64,000 nt of DNA from Leptospira perolatii (GTDB lineage Bacteria; Spirochaetota; Leptospiria; Leptospirales; Leptospiraceae), in assembly GCF_002811875.1 (NCBI RefSeq), contig NZ_NPDZ01000006.1:62001-126000 (forward strand). Direction: 5' to 3'. The notes below the pieces were generated by a model. That model searched no databases and had not been told where the DNA came from. It saw nothing but the letters and a program-made list of their open reading frames with translations. Both the position numbers and the translations under genes were made by a program. This document shows positions 46,787-55,431 of this stretch, piece after piece (position 1 is the stretch's first letter; every line of letters starts with the position of its first letter).

Positions 46787-48775
46787 TTAAAAGCCTTTTG
46801 ATTTAAGAATCTCGTCCAGTCTCCAAACGGATTGGTTCTCGGCGTCTAACTTTCTGGCGACTTCAAGCACCGTACGAGCATCATCATATTTCCCTAATAA
46901 ACGATAGCTGTCCGTCAGATTGACTAAATTGGCTAAGCGCAGTGGTTGAGAGATTCTAACTCGTTCTGCAGCCTCGATGGATCTTTTATAGTCTTTCAAA
47001 TGCTTGTAACACACCGAAGTCAAAAACCAAAGGTTATGAGAATTCGGATTAATTGTAAGATACTTTTCCAGCCAAGCTGCAGCTTCTTTGTAGTCCTTCT
47101 TGTCGTAATAGATTTGACCCAATAAGCGAGCTGCTTCTTTGAAAGAGGGTGCCATGTCCCAAGCTTCTTTGAGTGCGGTTATCGCAGCTTCAGGATCTTT
47201 TTTTCTCAAAAGTTCCTTTGCGTCTGAATACTTTTTAAGGGCAGCAGAGTATTTTGGACTGTCGATATCCACAGATTCTCTAAACCCAATTCGGATCAGC
47301 GATAGATCGTCTGTGATCACTCCTACTCCGTGAAGTTTATCAACGATTTCGTCAAGTTCGCCTTTTCCCTGTTCTACGATCCTGAGAAACAGAGTTTCGT
47401 CCTGATTCATCGTCCAGTTGCCGGTACCGTTTTGGGAAATGTTGATATCGTCCCGACCATCAGAACCTACAAATACGATATCGCGGGGCATGAGATGAGA
47501 TTCCAAAATATTGAACCCGCTTTCGATCGGGGCTCCCAATTTCCGAGAAGCCGAATCATCAGTTAAGAAAGACGACTTTCCGTCTCTGTAAATCACTGCC
47601 CAAGGATGTTCTGCGTTCAGTAGGAAAAGTTGTCCCGTGGCTTCATTCACTAATCCTAATATGATAGAAGCCATCATGACTCCATCGAAGGTCTTGAAAA
47701 TATTATCTAATTCCTTGTATGTTTGCTGCATCCATTCTACAGGAGTCTTTTCCAACACTCGACCGTTGCTCGCAGACCTGGTCATAATATTATTCATTGC
47801 AGTCCCGAGCACGATGGCGCCTCCGGCTCCTTGCATGGACTTGCCCATTGCATCACCGTTCAGGAACATGATCCATCGCTCTTTATCGGGACCGAAAAGG
47901 AGGTTTCCGCTGATGCAAATATCTCCTCCCAACTCGGATTCTCTGTTCTTAAAGACGAACTTTTTCTTCTGCTCGATATAAAAGGATGTACTTACTTCCA
48001 AAGAAGTATTCCAGTTTGTCATGAGTGGCTTGCTCAAGAGAGAAGTAAGATAGTAGTCCCCGTCTTGCTGGACTTTGAGGGCTTGGATTTCCTCCATCTT
48101 TTGGGTGACTTCTTTTGTACGGTCTTTTACCTTCTCTTCCAAAGTGTTTGCGTATTCTTCCTCGACGGCACCGATTAGTCGAAAGATAACGATAACGCTC
48201 CTGGTGATAAAGGATACAACGACCAGAAATACCAATTTTAAAGCTTGTTCTGAAATAGAAGCATATCCGGGTGAAATGACTTTTAATTCGTCTTCGGTGA
48301 ATTCCACTCCACGAAAAATTGTATTTAGAATGATGATCGCCTGACAAAATGCGGCAAGAATCCCCGTACCGATCACGAAATTCGGATTTAGCAAGAGTCC
48401 CGAATACACGATGAATATCATATTTATCGCATATAGTACGATTTGACGGATTACCCCCGATGCCATATCTTTGTCCGTCCAAGAAGCGACAAACATTACG
48501 ATTCCGAGAATGATAATATCTGCGGAAACAGAAATCTTTCCGATATGGCTAGGAATTTTTCCGGTCTTACGGGAAGAAATGATATTATAAATTGCGAATC
48601 CCGCCATCGTAGCGGTCCCGAGCAAATAAGCGGCATTCTGAACCGGAGAACTTTGAGCCCAGGAAGCTCCGAGAGAACCAAGGAATAGTACAACAAGTCC
48701 CAATCGAATTCGATTGATAGTAACTGGCCCTGTCGCGGCGATCTTGTCAGTGAGTAGCTCTTTCTTATCTTCCAT
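46787..48775 (-). CDS. Membrane SpoIIE-type PP2C phosphatase with TPR tail
   Basis: 662 aa. About six membrane helices (1-205) replace a known sensor; then a coiled linker (EEKVKDRTKEVTQKMEEIQALKVQQ), then a PP2C/SpoIIE domain (~235-500) with GGDICISGNL, FLNGDAMGKSMQGAGGAIVLG, FIGSDGRDDIN and TDDLSLIRI, the Asp metal sites of these phosphatases. A C-terminal tail of TPRs (~520-660: AITALKEAWDMAPSFKEAARLLG, EKYLTINPNSHNLWFLTSVCY) is added. Such proteins dephosphorylate STAS anti-sigma antagonists; one STAS gene lies at 52.6 kb. Confidence 0.9.
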   Translation of the reverse strand: MEDKKELLTDKIAATGPVTINRIRLGLVVLFLGSLGASWAQSSPVQNAAYLLGTATMAGFAIYNIISSRKTGKIPSHIGKISVSADIIILGIVMFVASWTDKDMASGVIRQIVLYAINMIFIVYSGLLLNPNFVIGTGILAAFCQAIIILNTIFRGVEFTEDELKVISPGYASISEQALKLVFLVVVSFITRSVIVIFRLIGAVEEEYANTLEEKVKDRTKEVTQKMEEIQALKVQQDGDYYLTSLLSKPLMTNWNTSLEVSTSFYIEQKKKFVFKNRESELGGDICISGNLLFGPDKERWIMFLNGDAMGKSMQGAGGAIVLGTAMNNIMTRSASNGRVLEKTPVEWMQQTYKELDNIFKTFDGVMMASIILGLVNEATGQLFLLNAEHPWAVIYRDGKSSFLTDDSASRKLGAPIESGFNILESHLMPRDIVFVGSDGRDDINISQNGTGNWTMNQDETLFLRIVEQGKGELDEIVDKLHGVGVITDDLSLIRIGFRESVDIDSPKYSAALKKYSDAKELLRKKDPEAAITALKEAWDMAPSFKEAARLLGQIYYDKKDYKEAAAWLEKYLTINPNSHNLWFLTSVCYKHLKDYKRSIEAAERVRISQPLRLANLVNLTDSYRLLGKYDDARTVLEVARKLDAENQSVWRLDEILKSKGF

Positions 48776-49013
48776 CAGGGGTTTTCAATTCGGTCTAAGT
48801 TATTCGCTTAATAGCGTCTGTAAAATGATAACTTTCGCAATTATTTTCCAATTTTATTTAACGAACAAATCAAATGAATAATTTTTTTCCTCCGATATTA
48901 TGCGACTAAATCGATTAACAGCGCAAATTCGAAAATAAGCAAGCTACATTAAGATAGCCATATAGATGGCGCTCAAGTAATAATCTTATTTCTTTTATAT
49001 CAGCAAATGCCGT

Positions 49014-49667
49014 TCAGCGATTTTTCTCCGCCTGTTTGGAATACTTTCTTTGATAAACGAATCGAATTGCCTCAGCTTCGAACCAGGGAACCGCCTTACC
49101 ACCGCCGAGGATCCGGGCCTCTACATAAGCCTTGCAGGCTTTTTCTAAAACCTGGCAAACTGCGTGCACGTCGTCCAAGGTGCTATGTCCGCAAAGAGCG
49201 CCCGCATCCTTGATTAATACCGCATTTCTTCTCTTAAATCCTTTGACTAGCCTTTTTAAGCTGCTCGGATCTTCTCCATACTTTACCACGACAGCAGTAG
49301 GTCCGACGATTTGTGCCATGTCGTCTAGCAAAGGACGTACTGTTTCACCGGCCATGGAGCAAGTTAGTACATTCTCCTGAGTAGAGTGCAGGATTACGTT
49401 GACGTCGTTCCTAGAAAGATACAACGCAAGGTGAGCGTGAGCTTCTCCAGGAATATCCGATGGGAACACCTGATTCGGAGCTAAAGGAAGTGCTAACAAA
49501 GAGTTCTTGGTCTTTTTTCCTAGGCTGTTCAGATCCGCCTTTTTGGGAGTGATCCAAATCGTATTTCCGATTCTGAGACTTGCGCAGCCATTTTTTGTGA
49601 GAATCCCTTCTTTGACGAGCTGCGGCAGGAACTTTTGCAATTCGAGCGGGCTTTCCAGCTTTTTCAT
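49014..49667 (-). CDS. Class II aldolase/adducin-like protein with lost zinc ligands
   Basis: 217 aa from the ATG at 49665-49667, which overlaps the upstream paralogue's stop by 4 bp (ATGA). The fold is recognisable (SLRIGNTIWITPKKADL, PGEAHAHLALYLSRND). But compared with its paralogue: HTH (zinc ligands) is HST here (His94, Ser95, Thr96), and the NHG ligand is DAG (Asp154, Ala155, Gly156). Only one His of three remains, so it probably cannot do zinc-dependent aldol chemistry alone; the acidic Glu76 is kept. Inferred role: partner or pseudoenzyme subunit of the adjacent aldolase. Confidence 0.8.
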   Translation of the reverse strand: MKKLESPLELQKFLPQLVKEGILTKNGCASLRIGNTIWITPKKADLNSLGKKTKNSLLALPLAPNQVFPSDIPGEAHAHLALYLSRNDVNVILHSTQENVLTCSMAGETVRPLLDDMAQIVGPTAVVVKYGEDPSSLKRLVKGFKRRNAVLIKDAGALCGHSTLDDVHAVCQVLEKACKAYVEARILGGGKAVPWFEAEAIRFVYQRKYSKQAEKNR

Positions 49668-50326
49668 GCAATGGCCTCCTGGCCGAATTTTTGCAGATAC
49701 CAAGCGCGAATGGATTTTCTGCTAGAATCTTTTGCTCCGGAAATCTTAGAGAATTCCAACTCAATAAATTCTTGGCAAGCCTTCTCTAAAGCTAGGGCAA
49801 CCTGGAAAGCATCTTCCATATCTTTGCCAATGCAAAGAGTTCCGTGATTTGCGAGAAGAACTGCCTTGCTTCCGGATTTGTCCAGAGCGTGCACTGCCAT
49901 TTTGATCAGCTTCTTTGTTCCAGGTAAAGAGTAATCGGTGCAGAGAACAGGCCCGCCGATAATCTTTTTCATTTCCTTGTTCAATACCGGAACATCTCTT
50001 CTGGCAGCAGCTACTACTGAAGCCTGCAATTGGTGCGTATGGATTACCGCGAGAATATCGGATCTAAGTTTGTAAGTTTCCGCGTGTAAGCCTTTTTCAT
50101 AGGAAGGTTTGATTCTTCCTACATGCTCCAGAGTATGAAGGTTTACTTGTACCATTTCTTCCGGTCTGAGATCTTCGTAAGTCCTTCCTGTTGGAGTGAT
50201 CACGAAGTTGTCCTGGTCTATCCTTTGGCTGATATTTCCCCAGCTGCGAGCGATCAATCCCGCCTTCAAAAGTCTGATTCCGGTATCTCGAACTAATTTC
50301 TTGGACTTGTCGATATCCATATCCAT
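49664..50326 (-). CDS. Class II aldolase/adducin family aldolase
   Basis: 220 aa. All active-site elements are present: SWGNISQRID, PTGRTYEDLRPEEMV, KPSYEKGLHAETY (Glu77-78 region and His81), HTHQLQASVV (His96/His98) and LLANHGTLCIGKDM (His161). Family members (fuculose/rhamnulose-1-P aldolase, ribulose-5-P epimerase, MtnB) cleave or epimerise phosphosugars; substrate unknown. The ATG at 50326 has GGAGGA only one base away; the ATG two codons downstream fits the ribosome site better. Eight bp from the aminotransferase gene. Confidence 0.85.
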   Translation of the reverse strand: MDMDIDKSKKLVRDTGIRLLKAGLIARSWGNISQRIDQDNFVITPTGRTYEDLRPEEMVQVNLHTLEHVGRIKPSYEKGLHAETYKLRSDILAVIHTHQLQASVVAAARRDVPVLNKEMKKIIGGPVLCTDYSLPGTKKLIKMAVHALDKSGSKAVLLANHGTLCIGKDMEDAFQVALALEKACQEFIELEFSKISGAKDSSRKSIRAWYLQKFGQEAIA

Positions 50327-50334
50327 TCCTCCGT

Positions 50335-51816
50335 TTACTTGCGGGTGGAAGTAACTCCTTCCACTTTTTGAAAGACTCTTTCAAATCTTTTTAATGCGTC
50401 GTCAATGACTGCGTCCGTATCTGCAGCGCTTGTGTAAAGACGGCTACCTGCGAGCGTGACAATTCCTTCTGCCATGTACGCGGCTCCCATCTCTTCCATT
50501 GCATGCTTTCTGTGGTGAGCTTCTTTGATCGTACTTTTAATCTTCCAAAATTTCTTGAAGTCGATTTCTAAAAGCATAGTTCCGACAGTTTCCAAGTGGC
50601 AAATAGAGCCTTGGTTGAAAGCAACAAAAGGTAAGTCGTATTTTTGGATCAGCTTATTTAGACCTGCGGTAATTCGATCTCCGGCTTTCCCTGCTTTTTC
50701 ACATGCCTTTTGTTTTTCGATTTCGCAGAGAGTGTAGTATCCTGCAGCGGAGCTAAGCGGATTTGCAGCCATGGTTCCGCCGATTAATGCCTTTTTGGTC
50801 CCGCTTTGGATTCCGGCGGCCAAATACTTCATGTATTCTTTTTTTCCTCCGAGTCCACCTGCAGAAGGATATCCTCCGGCCACGACTTTTCCAAAAACTG
50901 TGAGATCTGGAGTGATCCCGAAGTAACCTTGTGCGCCGCTCATCCCGATTCTAAAAGCAGTGACTACTTCATCAAAAATTAGTAATGCACCGAATTTGTC
51001 GCAGAGTTCCCGAACTCCTTTGTTGAAGTCCGGATCCAGAGGACGAGTACCGCTTTCGGGTCCTATAGGCTCGATCAGAACTGCGGCGGTTCCACCTTTC
51101 CAACGATTTCGTTTTAAAACTTTTTCTAATGCGTTTAGATCGTTGGGATAAAATTCCTGGGTATATTTAAATACGCTCTTCGGAATCCCGTTTGCCTCAA
51201 AATGTCTGGTCCCTGGGATTCTGAGTCCGTAAGCGAGCTGGTCGCTCCAGCCGTGATAGGCTCCTCCCATTTTGACCACGTTTTTCTTTTTTGTGGCAAG
51301 CCTAGCAACTCGGATCGAAGCCATACAAGCTTCGGTTCCGGATCCGAGCATGCGAAACATTTGCACGGACGGCATATGTTCTACGATTTTTTCGGCTAAT
51401 TTCAGCTCGTACTCATGGAACAAGCCGGTTACCGGACCGGTAGAATCTAAAAGTTGTTTTGCCTTATCCCGTACAGACTTGGGATTGCTTCCTAAAACTG
51501 TAGGACCTCCACCTTGGAGAAAGTCGACGTACTTATTTCCGTCCAAATCGTATAAGTAGGGTCCAGTAGCTTTTGTGAATACGAGCGGAAAGGGAAAGTT
51601 GAAAGCCAAATTGTGCTGAACCCCGCCCGGGATATAATTAGAGGCAACTTGGATCATTTCCTTGGATTTTTTGCATTTCTTTTCAAAATATTCATTCAGA
51701 TAGCGATCCATCTCTTCTTTTCGAATTGAACGAATCGGCTGTTGAATCAGTTCCTTTAGCTGACTGTATACTTTCTTTGTATCTGGGTATTTGCTGATCG
51801 CAAAGCCGGTGGCCAT
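50335..51816 (-). CDS. Class III (GSA aminomutase-like) PLP aminotransferase
   Basis: 493 aa. A ~55-residue N-terminal extension precedes the glutamate-1-semialdehyde-aminomutase-like core: GGVQHNLAFNFPFPLVFTKATGPYLYDLDG, FLQGGGPTVLGSNPKSV, RMLGSGTEACMASIRVARL, LIFDEVVTAFRIGMSGAQG and VFGKVVAGGYPSAGGLGG with the PLP Lys. The usual hemL gene is elsewhere presumably, since this lies with two aldolase genes and shows divergent C-terminal motifs. The start is well supported (AGAGGAAACGGAAC before the ATG). First gene of the operon. Confidence 0.85.
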   Translation of the reverse strand: MATGFAISKYPDTKKVYSQLKELIQQPIRSIRKEEMDRYLNEYFEKKCKKSKEMIQVASNYIPGGVQHNLAFNFPFPLVFTKATGPYLYDLDGNKYVDFLQGGGPTVLGSNPKSVRDKAKQLLDSTGPVTGLFHEYELKLAEKIVEHMPSVQMFRMLGSGTEACMASIRVARLATKKKNVVKMGGAYHGWSDQLAYGLRIPGTRHFEANGIPKSVFKYTQEFYPNDLNALEKVLKRNRWKGGTAAVLIEPIGPESGTRPLDPDFNKGVRELCDKFGALLIFDEVVTAFRIGMSGAQGYFGITPDLTVFGKVVAGGYPSAGGLGGKKEYMKYLAAGIQSGTKKALIGGTMAANPLSSAAGYYTLCEIEKQKACEKAGKAGDRITAGLNKLIQKYDLPFVAFNQGSICHLETVGTMLLEIDFKKFWKIKSTIKEAHHRKHAMEEMGAAYMAEGIVTLAGSRLYTSAADTDAVIDDALKRFERVFQKVEGVTSTRK

Positions 51817-51840
51817 GTTCCGTTTCCTCTTTTCTTCGAA

Positions 51841-51884
51841 TTCTAGTTGACAGTGAGTGAATGCTCACTCACTGTCAACTAGAA
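51841..51884. promoter_or_regulatory. Perfect 44-bp inverted repeat between the aminotransferase operon and tetR
   Basis: Left arm TTCTAGTTGACAGTGAGTGA (51841-51860), spacer ATGC, right arm is its exact complement (51865-51884). It lies 25 bp upstream of the aminotransferase ATG and 84 bp before the TetR start, in the only divergent gap. TGAGTGA/TCACTCA half sites and a TTGACA in each arm suggest a TetR-type operator overlapping promoters; a 20-bp stem could alternatively act at RNA level. Confidence 0.75.
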
Positions 51885-51967
51885 AATGTTCCCCCCGGGA
51901 ATTTGGTTGAAACCTAGGTTTCTTGGGAGGGCAAAGCAGAAGGGAATTCTATCCATTGGCTCTACCT

Positions 51968-52624
51968 ATGTCAAAAAAATACTACCAGGAACCATTCGAA
52001 CGTATTTCGGAAGAAAAGCAGAATCGAATCCTTTCTGTTGCCATCGCAGAATTTGCAAACAAAGGCTTCAATAATGCAAATACCAATACAATTGCTACGA
52101 AAGCCGGAATAAGCGTAGGATCTCTTTACAAATACTTTCAAACAAAGGAAGAATTCTTTCTTGCTGCAGTGAATCACGGGATCGGACAGCTGGAGAAAAC
52201 ACTCGCTTTTGTATTACTCGAGGAGAATGATCTATTTGGAAAAATAGAAAGCATTCTCAGAATTATACAGCGTCATTCTAGAGAGAATCAGGACATAATC
52301 CGACTTTACAATGAGATGACATCCGAGGGGAATTCAGAGCTAATTCGCAAACTGTCTTCGGAGTTGGAATCAGTATCTGCTCAGTTCTACACTCAATTAA
52401 TCGCAGAAGCCAAAAAAGAGAAGGTTGTCAGTTCAGATATAAATGAGAGATTGTTCGCCTTTTGCCTGGATAATATCTTTATGACTCTGCAATTTTCTTA
52501 CGCATCCGAATATTACAGAGAACGAATGAAGATTTATGTCGGTTCAGATGCGTTTGAGCGAGATGAGGAAGTGATTTCGGAGCTGATGAAATTTATTAGA
52601 AGGGCGCTTACTGGACTAGCCTAA
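51968..52624 (+). CDS. TetR-family transcriptional regulator
   Basis: 218 aa from the ATG at 51968 (the frame extends 15 codons to a TTG at 51923, but the core starts here). The HTH reads AEFANKGFNNANTNTIATKAGISVGSLYKYFQTKEEFFLAAV, a textbook TetR N-terminus. The C-terminal ligand domain is helical and unassigned. Divergent from the aminotransferase/aldolase operon and facing a perfect inverted repeat, it most likely represses that operon and itself. No clear ribosome site. Confidence 0.9.
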   Translation: MSKKYYQEPFERISEEKQNRILSVAIAEFANKGFNNANTNTIATKAGISVGSLYKYFQTKEEFFLAAVNHGIGQLEKTLAFVLLEENDLFGKIESILRIIQRHSRENQDIIRLYNEMTSEGNSELIRKLSSELESVSAQFYTQLIAEAKKEKVVSSDINERLFAFCLDNIFMTLQFSYASEYYRERMKIYVGSDAFERDEEVISELMKFIRRALTGLA

Positions 52625-52954
52625 CGCTTCTTGTAAAGTATTGTGTATCAATACAAAGTCGGTTAAACCAACGATATCCATCACTTTTTTAAAATGGTCG
52701 TTTAACCCAGCGAATTCGATCTTTGCGGAAGATTCTGAGGCTTTCGTAATCAAGCTGATCAAGGTCGCTAAACCTGCAGAATTGATGTAGGAGGTCCCCT
52801 GAAAATTCAAAATAACTCTAGATCTTCTGGATTCCGGAATGGAATGATAATGTCCGACTATGTCTTCATCGGCTTCAGAGGTAATTTCACCAGATATATG
52901 TAGGACTGGAACAGAAGGATCTAAATCGACTGTGATTTTGAATTCATCAGACAT
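52616..52954 (-). CDS. STAS-domain anti-sigma factor antagonist
   Basis: 112 aa, stand-alone STAS domain. VLNFQGTSYINSAGLATLISLITKA holds the conserved Ser phosphorylation site (SAGL), and EIEFAGLNDHFKKVMDIVGL is the family C-terminal strand. Such proteins are kinase/phosphatase substrates in partner-switching; the two SpoIIE phosphatases in this window are candidate partners. Its 3' end overlaps the convergent tetR end by 9 bp. Confidence 0.9.
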   Translation of the reverse strand: MSDEFKITVDLDPSVPVLHISGEITSEADEDIVGHYHSIPESRRSRVILNFQGTSYINSAGLATLISLITKASESSAKIEFAGLNDHFKKVMDIVGLTDFVLIHNTLQEALG

Positions 52955-53033
52955 ATATCGTATTTATCACTAAGAACTAGTCTACCAGACTCAGTCAACC
53001 TCGATTCAGTGAAAACCAAGAGTAGAAAAATTA

Positions 53034-53240
53034 CTAAGCGTAATTTGCTAGCTCCTCCGGAGAAAGTCTGTCATAAAACTTTCCGCATTTTGTGCATTGA
53101 AATCTGACTTCAGTCGGCTTGGAAGAAATTCCAAAAAGGATCAAAAACCAAGCGGACTTTGAGTAGGACTTTACTTCCCTAGAAAAAGGAGAAGTTCGCT
53201 GGATTCCGCAGTTTTCACCGCAGGGAGTAGGTTGGTTCAC
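53034..53240 (-). CDS. 68-aa zinc-ribbon-like small protein
   Basis: Contains CGENCG near the N-terminus and CTKCGKFYDRLSPEEL near the C-terminus, giving two CxxxC/CxxC pairs as in small zinc-binding ribbons. A hydrophobic stretch (SAWFLILFGISS) lies between. No family recognised; the coding potential is plausible but short. Confidence 0.5.
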   Translation of the reverse strand: MNQPTPCGENCGIQRTSPFSREVKSYSKSAWFLILFGISSKPTEVRFQCTKCGKFYDRLSPEELANYA

Positions 53241-53300
53241 AAGGACTAGATTGGAATCTACCTGAAAAAAGTGCCAGAAGAAAAGTGGAGAATTTTCGAA

Positions 53301-53322
53301 CGGGTGGGAATCTTCCCACCCG
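53301..53322. terminator. Strong hairpin downstream of the cytochrome c gene
   Basis: Perfect 9-bp stem CGGGTGGGA (53301-53309) with TCCCACCCG (53314-53322), loop ATCT. It begins 9 bp after the stop of the minus-strand cytochrome c gene; on that strand the following sequence is TTCGAAAATT, only weakly T-rich, so the terminator call is moderate. Confidence 0.5.
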
Positions 53323-53331
53323 AAATGAGGA

Positions 53332-53748
53332 TTAATTCTGATTTAAGTAAACTACGTACTTTGCAAGATGCTTCAGATTTTCGTCGCCTAAGAATTTGTA
53401 AGCTACCATCGGAGTACCGGCAATACCGTTGTTCAATGTTTTCAAGACTCCTGCCTCGGTAGGACCATTTTTCCACTGAGAAGCCGGAGCTTTATAATTT
53501 CTAGGTTTTGGATTGAGGGAAGCAGCAGCTGCTCCGTCGCCGGCACCTTTTTCACCGTGACAGGAAGCGCAGTTTTGCATAAAAATTTCTTTTCCCTTAG
53601 TGAGTTCCGGACTCAATTCCGCGCTTACAGCACTAGGTGCCGGAGCAGCAGATTCGGAAGAAGATTCGTTTTTATCTCCGCAGTTCAGAACTAGAGCCAA
53701 GGACACGATCACCGTCGATACGGACAGTAAAAGAGCACTTTTTTTCAT
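53332..53748 (-). CDS. Monohaem cytochrome c lipoprotein
   Basis: 138 aa. The signal peptide ends SLALVLNC (Cys23), a lipobox, followed by a Ser/Ala/Pro linker. Class I haem site: GKEIFMQNCASCHGEKGAGDG (CASCH), with a C-terminal Met axial ligand probably in GTPMVAYKFLGDENL. Its electron partner is unknown. An AAGGAGT ribosome site precedes the ATG. Confidence 0.9.
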   Translation of the reverse strand: MKKSALLLSVSTVIVSLALVLNCGDKNESSSESAAPAPSAVSAELSPELTKGKEIFMQNCASCHGEKGAGDGAAAASLNPKPRNYKAPASQWKNGPTEAGVLKTLNNGIAGTPMVAYKFLGDENLKHLAKYVVYLNQN

Positions 53749-53872
53749 GGAATAACTCCTTGTTTATAGTGCCCAATTTTTCCGGAATCCACTGTAAAGT
53801 ATAGGAATTTTTGTCACAGTATTGTCCGAAAAAAAATGAGACAGAATTAATGAGTGTCTTAATCATTTTTGC

Positions 53873-54430
53873 ATGAACCGTCTGGTACTTTTGCTTTTTC
53901 TGCTCGGCCCTCTTTTGGTCGGGGCTTCTTTTGTAAAATGGATTCGAACCAAAAAGGATCCGACTAAAAATACTTTACTAGGAATGCTTGGGCTCATCCT
54001 TACTGCGCTTTCTTATAGTGCAGGATTTGAATTGATGGAGGAAGTTCCGATCTTTCTCGCAGTGATGTTGCTAGTCCCGGGTTTAGCAATCTTTGCTTCG
54101 ATCGCAATGTATTTTCAGGAAGAACTAGCCAGAGGCTTGAAAGAACATGAGTTTAGGTTTAAAGAAATCGCCTTTATGATTGTTTCGGGAATAGTGCTGA
54201 CGCTTTTTGTTTACTCTCTTGCTTTTATCCTGAAAAGGGAAACAGAGAGGATTGAAAGCTATAGCATGGCAGCGCTTTCTGGAACCATATGCGCTTTACT
54301 GACTATACTTGCATTTAGGCATTTTAAGAAATTAGAAACTAGTTCTTCGCGGTTTTTGTTTAAGGCAAAGGTATCGTTAGTAATTTTATTTGCTTTGGAA
54401 ATTGGAATTGTGTTACTCCTAGTCGTATAA
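53873..54430 (+). CDS. Integral membrane protein, unknown function
   Basis: 185 aa, about six hydrophobic segments (LVLLLFLLGPLLVGASF, LLGMLGLILTALSYSAG, FLAVMLLVPGLAIFASIAM, IAFMIVSGIVLTLFVYSLAF, MAALSGTICALLTILAF, VSLVILFALEIGIVLLLVV). No catalytic motif. ATG without a strong ribosome site; stand-alone. Confidence 0.65.
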   Translation: MNRLVLLLFLLGPLLVGASFVKWIRTKKDPTKNTLLGMLGLILTALSYSAGFELMEEVPIFLAVMLLVPGLAIFASIAMYFQEELARGLKEHEFRFKEIAFMIVSGIVLTLFVYSLAFILKRETERIESYSMAALSGTICALLTILAFRHFKKLETSSSRFLFKAKVSLVILFALEIGIVLLLVV

Positions 54431-54494
54431 CAACGTGAATATACGATTCATGTGAATCTATGAAAAGGAAGCTATTTTAGCAAAATACATATTT

Positions 54495-55412
54495 ATGAAA
54501 ATCTTTGTAACAGGTGCAACCGGCTTTTTAGGCAAAAGAGTAATCAGAAAATTCATTACAGTCGGTGGGCATAAGCTCTACGGACTCTGTCGTTCAGAAT
54601 CATCCGCGGAAAAGCTAAAGGAAATGGGCGTGACTCCGGTGATTGGAGATTTGGATTCAATTTCAGAGTTGCAGCCTTTCTTAAAAGCGGAAGGGATAGA
54701 GGCGATCATCCACCTTGCCGCAGAGATAGCGACCCAGAGAAGTTCTAAAAAGCTTTGGAAAACAAATCATGAGGGCACTAATAGGCTGCTTGAAATTGCT
54801 AAAACTCTTCCCAACTTAAAAAGGTTTATTTTTGCGAGCACGGTGGTGGTCGGAGAAAGCGAAGGCAAGGTTCTAACAGAGACTGATTCACTGAATGTGG
54901 AAACCGAGTACGGGAAAACAAAACAGGCTTCTGAAAAAGTACTTTTAGAAGCTTTTCGTTCTAGTAAATTTCCTGTAATCATCTTAAGACCGTCCCATGT
55001 CTACGGGGCAGGTGGTTGGTTTTCAGATCTTATGAAAGATATGAAAATCGGTTTGTTCCGGATTCCCGGCAACGGAGAAAACTTTTGGGACGTAGTTCAC
55101 GTGGACGATGTTTCTTCGGCGATCGTCCATTTATTAAAATCGGGTACGATTGGAGAAATTTATCATGTAGTAGATGATACCCCGGTGACAATGAATGATT
55201 TTTTCCAAGAGGCAGGAGCTTATATTGGCAAAAAAAAAGTGGGCCATGCTCCAGTCTTCTTAGCGAATTTGCTAAAGGGCAAAGATCCAGTGAGAGCTGC
55301 AACTCGGTCTGCCAGAAGTTCTAACGCAAAGATTAAGAAAACAGGATGGAAGCCGGACTATCCAAATTATAAGCTTGGGTTAAAGCAAGTATTTCAGGAA
55401 TTAAGAAAATAA
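54495..55412 (+). CDS. NAD-dependent epimerase/dehydratase (extended SDR)
   Basis: 305 aa. Rossmann start MKIFVTGATGFLGKRVIRKF (GxxGxxG), acidic/basic selectivity CRSESS, active-site Tyr-Lys in EYGKTKQASEK and Ser in FASTVVVGES; ILRPSHVYGAGGWF is typical of the family. Likely reduces or epimerises a sugar nucleotide or a steroid-like/terpenoid substrate; exact reaction not readable. Confidence 0.88.
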   Translation: MKIFVTGATGFLGKRVIRKFITVGGHKLYGLCRSESSAEKLKEMGVTPVIGDLDSISELQPFLKAEGIEAIIHLAAEIATQRSSKKLWKTNHEGTNRLLEIAKTLPNLKRFIFASTVVVGESEGKVLTETDSLNVETEYGKTKQASEKVLLEAFRSSKFPVIILRPSHVYGAGGWFSDLMKDMKIGLFRIPGNGENFWDVVHVDDVSSAIVHLLKSGTIGEIYHVVDDTPVTMNDFFQEAGAYIGKKKVGHAPVFLANLLKGKDPVRAATRSARSSNAKIKKTGWKPDYPNYKLGLKQVFQELRK

Positions 55413-55431
55413 TTTCCGAGTAAATGCATTC

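Noticed and set aside
47949..48482. 177-aa frame overlapping the first SpoIIE gene
   Set aside because: Shadow frame; the SpoIIE frame has full domain structure here.
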